Shown here: piece by piece, positions 36,601-45,600 of the stretch
How the letters are laid out: each line of letters begins with the position of its first letter
Numbering within the stretch: position 1 is the first letter of the stretch
From: Chionoecetes opilio
Lineage: Eukaryota; Arthropoda; Malacostraca; Decapoda; Majidae
Direction of reading: 5' to 3'
Length of the DNA stretch: 64,000 bases
Assembly: GCA_016584305.1 (NCBI GenBank)
Contig: JACEEZ010015360.1
Span: 52,412-116,411, forward strand
Notes under the pieces: generated by a model
What the model was told of the DNA's origin: nothing
Databases searched by the model: none
What the model saw: the letters and a program-made list of their open reading frames with translations, nothing else
Program-made: the position numbers and the translations under genes

Positions 36601-39600
36601 AAAAGTTGAGTTGGGAATTAGTTTTGAGGAAAAAGTGTTTAGCAGAGCGGAAGATGGGGCCCCGAGGGTGCAGAAAAACCCCAGAGATCAATGAACACTT
36701 CATACTCCCCGGTTTCCACTCCCACTTCCCTAGCCAATGGCTACATACCTGTGACTGGCTGAACCCCATGGAGGAAGCACTGACTGGCCTGGAATGGCAA
36801 GGTCATGTAGTCATAACGGATCTGCCTGAGGGAGGAGGATGGAACAGAGGCAGTACCACCAGCATCCAACAGCAGAACAAGGGACGTACTGCTTGAGGAG
36901 CTGAACACCTGACAGCGCAACCAGTGGTCACTGATGTGAGCCACACACACTGTACCATCTGATGGGGAGGCACTTATGTTAAAATGGTTATACAAGGGCT
37001 TACTGTAAATCAAAACGATAATCATTGAAAGGTAATAGACTAAAATTATATCATTTTATGCATTGCATTATGTCAACACACTACCATATGCAATCTCTTG
37101 AAAGTACACTATAAGTACAATGCCTGAATCCTCTTCACACTGGCTCCACCTACAGCCTGCCACTCACCACTCATGGGGCTGGGGAGGGGAGGTGTAGTGG
37201 AGCCATCCCCATAGTTGAGGTTCATGCAGGTCTGGAGACGATGGAGGGCAGAGTAGGAGGGATGCAAGGGCTGCTGCACCCACAGCTCACCACCACTCAC
37301 CACTGCACTCACACGCACCTCCACCACCACACCAGCTGTTAACTCAATCTGTAAAAATCCATTCAGAAATCTGTCTTATGGATCTGGACCTTCACTACTG
37401 TGCTAGCATCTCTTCCCAAAAATTGACACAAATAATAAATACGACTGTGCTTGAATGCACATAAAAAGTGTGCATGCATACTTACATACACACACACACA
37501 CCAATGAAAGAAAATGTGTCAGCAGGAGAACACTGTGTTATAAAGATACAAATATACTATTTCCCAAACATATTTGCACACACATAACACATTAGTCACA
37601 ACTAAGAAGCCATGATGCAGTTTGCACACACCTGCATGCTTTGGGCATTGAGTGCGGGTTGGACCTGAGGTTGTGTCTGCTGCTGGCTAGACACCTGCCG
37701 TAGTGTGATATCTGGGTACTGACTCTCTGGGAAGTGCTTGCGAATCAACTCCAGTGCTGCATTCACTTGTTGTTTGGTGCCTGCAGGGAGGGAGACAGAC
37801 CAAGGTAAGTGTTTCAAATTTCTTTCAAAAATGCTAACCTTAAGCTTTCTCTACATACATCTACCACTACTACAGATTTCCTTAACTCTAGAACCTTTAA
37901 CATTTCCATCACATTAGGATAGATTTAAATTAGTTTTGAAGCCTTTGTCCACAACAACTTAATTGCCCTTTCATCCTACCTGCTCAGGGCGGCCCCATAG
38001 ACGTTACGATTTGCAATCAATTTTCATCCGAGTGCATGCATGCAATAACGTCCTTGGTGTAGACGGCATCATCGTATCACCACCGTTATCTTTATAATTG
38101 ATCATAGCCTATTAGCAGATACATATCCACACAGTGAGTACTAGGTTTTGAGCACATAAAAAGACAATAGTGGTAATACGATGGTTTCTTCTACCCCATA
38201 GATGTTACAGCATGAATGTGTTAGGACAAGAACTGGAGGCAAATGATAACGTCTATGGGTCCCTCACAGGTATTTTTACTTCCATCTAATTACCATAGTT
38301 ACCAAAGACTTACTTACTCTATTTCACAGGCCTACTTAATTGGTGCGATTTCACCTTAAATCAATAAAATTTGTACATTTTGGGCTAACTCTATATATTA
38401 AAGTTAAGAAATCTGTCCAAGTCACAACAGATGGCACAAAACTTTAGTTCACATAACAATGTTGACACACAGAGAAATAAACGTGCAATAAAATGCTTCA
38501 TTCATATCCTATTATAATCATCATCTCGATACTTCCGTCTCTCCCTCACCTTCAACAGAACAAAGCTTCAACTTTCTGTTCTTGTGTGGATGGACAATGA
38601 CAGTTGCATCAGTTGTTGCCTTGATCTTGTTGATGAATGCTCCCTTGCGACCAATGAGGCGTCCTACCAACATCTGACAGACAAAACAAAGTGAGGTGAA
38701 CATAGGTAATGTATGCATCATCTTACAAACTTACATGCATTTTTTAAACAAAATAAAGTTGAATATACAGTGGAACTCCCTTTATCGGGCATCATTGGGA
38801 CCAAGGGTATGCCGGATACAGGAAATTCCAGACACGGGAAGGTGTACTACAGGAGAACCTCGTTTATCCGGCACCCTCGGGGGGGAGCGCATGCCGGATA
38901 ACTCATTTTGCCGTTGTTTTGAGTTACTCTTATGGAATCGCCCAAAATCCCAATAAATACTGTGGTTTCTGGAGGTTGTTGTTGTTATTGTTTTAGGGCT
39001 GCGAGGATCCCTTGGGGAACACTATGAGCCCTGGTGATGTCCTATGATGCTATCACAGACGCGGTAGTTGACCCGTCTTCCTCAGGAAGGCACAGGTGAG
39101 GTGGATGACGGCGTGTTGCCGAGAGGGGGGAACGCCAGCCGCCGCCAGCAGGGTGGGCAGGTCAAAGGTGGTGACGTTCAGGGCGAGGAGTTGAGACTGT
39201 AGCACTACACGGTGTGAGTGGAAGTGCGGACACTGCAGCAGAAAGTGTTCAATAGTCTCCAGAAAATTCATGCACCAAGGGCAGTGGAGGTCAGGGGACA
39301 GACGGAGGAGATGCAGGTGAGCTGTGAGTGTCGTGTGCCCCAGGCGGAGGCGGGTGAGAGTGACATCCAGGACGCGGGACTTTTTCCGTATCCACGGCTG
39401 GGAGGAAGTCACTGCGGTATTGGCCCATGGAGGTGATGCGGAGGGCATCGCCGAGTGTGTTATTTCAGGTGGAGCGGCAGACCCGGGAGATCAGGCGTTT
39501 GGCCGCGGAGAGCGGCAGAGGGAAGGGTGTCGTGTTTACATCTGTTAAGGCCATCCTGGCAGCAGAATCAGCCACCTCGTTGCCTGGGATACCAGCGTGG

Positions 39601-42600
39601 GAGGGAACCCACTGGAAGACGATCTCCCACCCCTCGTTGGTAAGGTGAAGGGCCCTCTGGATGGTGTGGACGAGGGACGTAGAGGATCGTGGATGGCGGG
39701 AGAGGAGGAGGTGGAGTGAGGAGAGGGAGTCTGTGTAGACCACAGCCTTGCCCAACTAAATTTCTGCCGATTTTCTCAGTTTTTGAAATAATTATACTTA
39801 ATTAATGCCTGGGTCGATTAGTGCCGTTGTTTTGAGGCTGCCGTTGTTTTAAATGCCGGTTAAATGAGGTTCTCCTGTACTTTGAAAATACTCAAAGTGT
39901 ATGCATAAATGCTTAAAAACTCAAAAAATGTAATTTTACTAATCAAAATCCCATATCTCAATATAAGACAATGTGAAGTTTGTTGATCCTAGTGTGTGAT
40001 ATTGTTGCGGAGTTGGTTATCATGAGTTGCTATATGCAGATGATTTAGTCTTGACAGCTGAGACAAAGGAGGAAGTTGAAAGGAGATTTATGGATTGGAA
40101 GCAAGCAATGGAGAGAAAAGGTCTGAAGGTGAATATGTCCAAGACGAAGATGATGGTAACAGGCAAGCGCGAAACTCGGGAGGGTACTGTACTCTTTCAA
40201 ATATTTAGAAATTATCTTCTAAGTCTAACTCAATGCCAACTAACTCTACCCTGCATTTATCAACATCGTTCAATAGACATCCAACACAAAAGGAACTAAG
40301 TGATTCACGGAGGGATGCCACAGAGCGCCTAACTTCTGAGCTTTCTTTAATTTCTGAATGGGGCAAAAATCCCATTTCTTTACCTATCTTCTTGACATAA
40401 CCTTCCAGACAACTAACCCCTTCTTCAAAGATACTCAACTGTCTCCCTCTTCTACAATGAACATTTTTTAACTATCCTATACAAAAAATCTCAACTGGAA
40501 ATCTCACATCTCATCTCTTGCTAAATCAGCTTCTAAGAAGTTAGGTATCCTGTGGCATCTGCATCCATTTTTTTTCTTCCCAGTTGTTTGTTCTGTACAG
40601 GGGCCTTATCCGCCCATGTCTGGAGTATGTCTCACATGTTTGGGGAGGATCCACTCAAGCAGCTCACTAAAACAGGGTAGTCACAAGCTTTTCGTCTCGT
40701 CAACTCCCCTCCACGAACTGACTGTCTTCAATCTTTATATCACAGCCGCAGTGTTGCTTCTCTTACTAACTGCATGCCTCTCCCTGTCCCGTAGTTTAAC
40801 TGCACAAGACTTTCTACTTACTCTCATCCCTATTATGTCCATCCTACTAATGCAGTAATCAACCAGTATACATATTCACCCTTGCCTCCCTATCACTAGT
40901 AAACTCTGGAACTCTCTTCCTGTTTCTATTTGTCCACCTTCCAATGACTTAAATTACATTAAAAGGAGTGTCAAGACACATCCCAAACTAAATTGGCCCA
41001 CTCACTTTCTTTAATCTCTTACTATTTACTTTATAGGGGCTGGCAGCTAGCAGGCTTTTTTTTTTTATTCTTTTCTGCCCTTGGCCAGTCTCTTATGATG
41101 AAGCAAAAAAATAATATTATTATTATACCTACCATTCTGATTGCAGAAAATGATATGCTACAGAAACTTGTAAGCATGTTTGATAATGTGTGCAGAGGAT
41201 ATTGAGGGTAAATGTTTACAAAAGCAGCTTCATGTTTTTTGAAAGAAGTAAAAATGGAGTGGTAGATTTTGGAAGCACGTAAGAGTGATAGTTGAGTAAC
41301 TAAAGAAATGTGCAATTAAGCTGAATGGGGAAAGATTGGAGGATGTTCCAGAATTTAAGTATCTTGGTTCAATCATTTGCAAACATGAAAGGCTGGAAGG
41401 TGAAAAGTGCTGCAAGGGAGAAAAGAGATTGCATCTCTATTTTCTTGAAGGTGTGGTGAGAGGAAAGCCTGTGAGCATGGAGGTACAAAGGGGACTGAGA
41501 TGTAATAATTGTATCAACAATCCGGCATGCAATGGAGACTTGGGTGTGGAATGAAACACAAAGGTCAAGGATCCAGACAGTTGAAATGAGTTATCTAAGA
41601 AGTACCTGTGGTGTGATAAGAATGGATGGTGAAAGTACATAGAATAGGTTTGGTATGTCAAATAAAGGTGAGGGCATGAAATGTGGCGTGGTTGAGGGGG
41701 TGAGGCGCAGGACTTTGGGCTGGTTGGCTCATATATAAAGAACTAGCCACAAAGCCAACCTCCGGGCGGACTTTTTGGCTAGCTCCTGCGGAGGGCTATT
41801 GGTGGGCCGAAGGAAACCACCTGGCCCACCAAACACAGACTCTCCAGATAGCCCCTTCTAACTTTCCTGAAATCATGGATGTAGAAATGTATGTATTAAT
41901 GCCTTACCCATCACCCCCCACCCATTCACTCCCCCATTACCCATCTCCACACACCCATTCACTCACCCATTACCCATCACCTCCCACCTATTCCCTCACC
42001 GATCACCCATCACCCCCCACCCATTCACTCACCCATTACCCATCACCCCACCCATTCACTCACCCATTACCCATCACCCTAAATCAAGGTTTCCTCAATT
42101 CTCGCAACCCACATTTTTTTTTCACAATTCTCGCTAATAGGCTGCTAAAAACAAGAAAAAGAAAAGTGATCGGATCATCTCATAAGTGGGCTTAAAAGTT
42201 GCCCCTGGTCGAGCTGGTTCCAAAACTGTGCCATATGATGGGATTGGGGCACGGGGGGCGGCACCTATCGCAGACACACACACACACAACACACACACAC
42301 TTTCGCTTATATTATTATAGATGACAGAAACTAAGATGACTTGAGAGTATGTATATATGAGTGTAATAGATGCAGTTGGTATTAGAGGAAAAACCCCAGT
42401 GAAATGGGAGGACAAAGTTCTAATGTTTGTGAGAGAAAGGGAAGAGAGAGGGAGAGGATTAGAGCAGGCACGGAGAGAGTGCAAGGCCAGGAATAAATGG
42501 ACACTATTGTTGCAGCTTATCCCCTTGGTGGCTCTTAGGAACGAACGTCATGGGTAGATGGATAAATAGGTAGATGAATAGACTACCCATCATTTAGCCA

Positions 42601-45600
42601 TAGATCAAAATTGAACACTATGCTCTTGGGAGGCACAACACCAGAGATAATGTGCTACCAAAAACAATGCACACTGCTCACCTGTGGTATCTCAAAGTCA
42701 TAGAAGATGTACTGCTCTTGATTCGAGACTGGGAAGGTTGAAGAGATGAATAAGGTCTCGGGTTCAATCTCACTGCTTCCTTGCCCACTGTCCACTGACT
42801 TCTGTGGATACAAAATCAGAACTATCTTAATACTTGTGCACATCAGTGAGTCCAGCCAAACAAAAAATGTGCTAAGTGGCAAATTTCCATTCTTACAAAG
42901 GAAGAAATTGGAAAAATATAAAAGTGAATACATATGAATTAATGCAAAAATATGTGTACGTATCGGCATGTTCCTTGATCCAGCACAGTAACTGTTTGAA
43001 AGCATAATGTCATATGGATAAGAATGAGATTGGTCATAGACCACTGTATACCTGGACTGTTCACGCGACAATGTTTTGAATTGCGGGGCTGCATAGGGGC
43101 CCGCGGGGCGCCCGACAAAGAGATATAGTGGTCTATGGACTATCATATAGACTGGTTTATCATTATATATGATATACTGTAATCTTCGTAAATGTTTGTT
43201 CTATAATATAATCAAATTAAAAACAGTAAAACACGCTAAAGAAATGCCATTACGAGACTATGAAGAAATATGCATGAACTTAATATTCACATAACTCTTC
43301 GCCATTTAAAACTTTGCGAGTCAACTTTTATAATGAAGAGTATCAATAGAAGCGCAATTTTATTAGCTTTCCATTGCTATATTTCGTTATCTGATCAATT
43401 AATTAGAACCATGCATAAATTAGCGTTAAATAAATAAATAAAATCATCAATTGGGTAATTTTCCCGATTGATGTTATTTATTTACTTATATATTTCGTTT
43501 TCTGATAAATGAATTAGTACCGTGTATAAATTAGCGTTGACTAAATAAATAACATCATCAATCGGGAAAATTACCAGATTGATTATTTTATTTATTTAGT
43601 TAACGCTAATTTATGCATGGTTCTAATTAATTTATCAGATAACGAAATATAGCAATGGAAAGCTAATAAAATAGCACTTCTATTGATACCCTTCATGATA
43701 AAAGTTGACTCGCAAAGTTTAAAATGGTGAAGAGTTGAAGTGAATATTAAGTTCATGCATATTTCTTCAGTCTCGTAATGGCATTTCTTTAGCATGTTTC
43801 GCCGTTTTTTATTTGATAATATTATAGAACAATAATTTACGAAGATTACAGTATATCATAGATACTGATAAACCAGTCTATATGATCCGTATATGTATAT
43901 ATGAATCTGAGCGGCCCTCCGACTTCAGCCCCTTGTGCGACAGGCCGATATTCCGTGCGCAGTCCAGGTATACAGTGGTCTATGGATTGGTGCATTTCAG
44001 GTGAATGTAGTGACCGGCCCACTGCATCATATTTACCAAGCTGGAAGAATCACAGTTCTGGTTGTCCTGCTCTGAGCCAAGGTCACAATCCAGGTCAGCA
44101 GAGGCAGAGTCCCCGCGGCTCCTCACACTCCCTTTCTTGCTGCCGTCACACCTGGAGGGAGATTCTGCCACCTGTTCTGCAGTGACTAGGCGTTCACCCT
44201 CATCTGACTCCTTTACATCATGCTCACTGCCTCCCTGTTCTTGGCTCTTACTAATTTCTTGTTGGATGGCAATAGCTCCCTCAGTTCTCTCCTGTTTGGT
44301 TCCACTCTCTTCCTGAGTATTGGTTATTTCCTGCTCGCTATCCCCCTGTCTCTCTTCATCACTTGTTTCCTGCGTATTGCTATAATGTTTCTGCTCCATT
44401 TGTTCTTGTGTACCACCACCAGGTTCTTGTTTTCCAGTTACTTCTTGCTTATTGACACTTTGTTCCTCCTCCTGACTTAGTTCTTGCTTACAATCACTCT
44501 GTTCTTTCTCCTCAGTTACTTCTTGTTGCTGAATGATATTGTGTTCTTGTTCCTGTGTTACTTCTCTCGTGCTGCTTACTAAAGATGTGTTTTCCACTGC
44601 GTTGTCATTAGGTTCTCCATCTCTTGCCTCTGGATCAACACGCAAGTCTTTCCCCTCAACAACAGTAACTTCAGAGTGAACCAATCCAATTTCCTTAAAG
44701 GTAGAGTCTGGCATGGCTGGAATAGATGTATTTTGAGAAAGCTGCTCCTGACTGATCATGCTAGTAACAGGCTCTTCTTTGATAAGCTCAACAGTATCCT
44801 CAGTTGGGTGCTCAGATGGGAAAGAGTCATGTATGTGTTTTCCTGAAATACATACATCCTCCTTGTCAGACTTAAGGACAAGATTGTAATGTAACTCAGC
44901 CTGGGGATCTGACTCAATAGTCTGTGCGGCTGCCAATGTACTTGAAGTCACTCCTGCTTCATCTAGGAATGGTTCTGTGATTTCTGAAGAGGATACTATG
45001 GACATTTGAGAGATTGGTGGATGACAGGTTTCAGTCAGAAGTTCACAACACAATGGATCGCACTGTGGTTTTAAAATGACACATTGTGACAATTCCTCAA
45101 GAACAGGTTTTGCAGCAGGGAGAGAGCTTTCTGATTGAAGGTCAGCACTTACCTGTGGATTATTTGTTGCCCGTGTATCTGATATTTCTTCAACAGCAGC
45201 TTCTGTGTGGCCAGGATCACAAGTTTTTTCTAGTAAGGTCAAAGAGTTTACATCACTACAAATTTTCTCATCAGATACATCATTACCTGCAAATACTAAC
45301 TCACCCGAAGCCACAGTTTTATTATTTTCTAAACCAACACTGGGCATTACCATGTCATCATTTATGGTCTCTCTAGTCTCTAACACTTTTTTCTTGAATC
45401 ATCACACTATCGTTCTGCTCATGATTGGCTTGCAAATGCAAATTATCACTTGCAGACTCTGTCACAGCTCCTTTCACTCTGGCTTGCTGCGCTGTCCCTC
45501 CACTGTCCATGTGTGGTCTTACTTCTATACATGCATGGCTGACAGAATTCGTACATTCTTTTACAACTGCCTCATTCTCTATCACAGAGACATAATCACT

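Larger units (their letters stand above)
40016..42560 (+). pseudogene. RTE-type LINE ORF2 remnants, interrupted
   Basis: Three blocks on the plus strand belong together. The RT active site is ELLYADDLVLTAETKEEVE-like at 40020-40190 with GLKVNMSKTKMMVTG. The post-RT region is EDVPEFKYLGSIICKH at 41336 and, in another frame, RIQTVEMSYLRSTCGV-like text to about 41730. The C-terminal RGLEQARRECKARNKW is near 42455-42500. Another LINE fragment (40200-41115) and a minisatellite (41900-42090) interrupt it. Confidence 0.75.
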
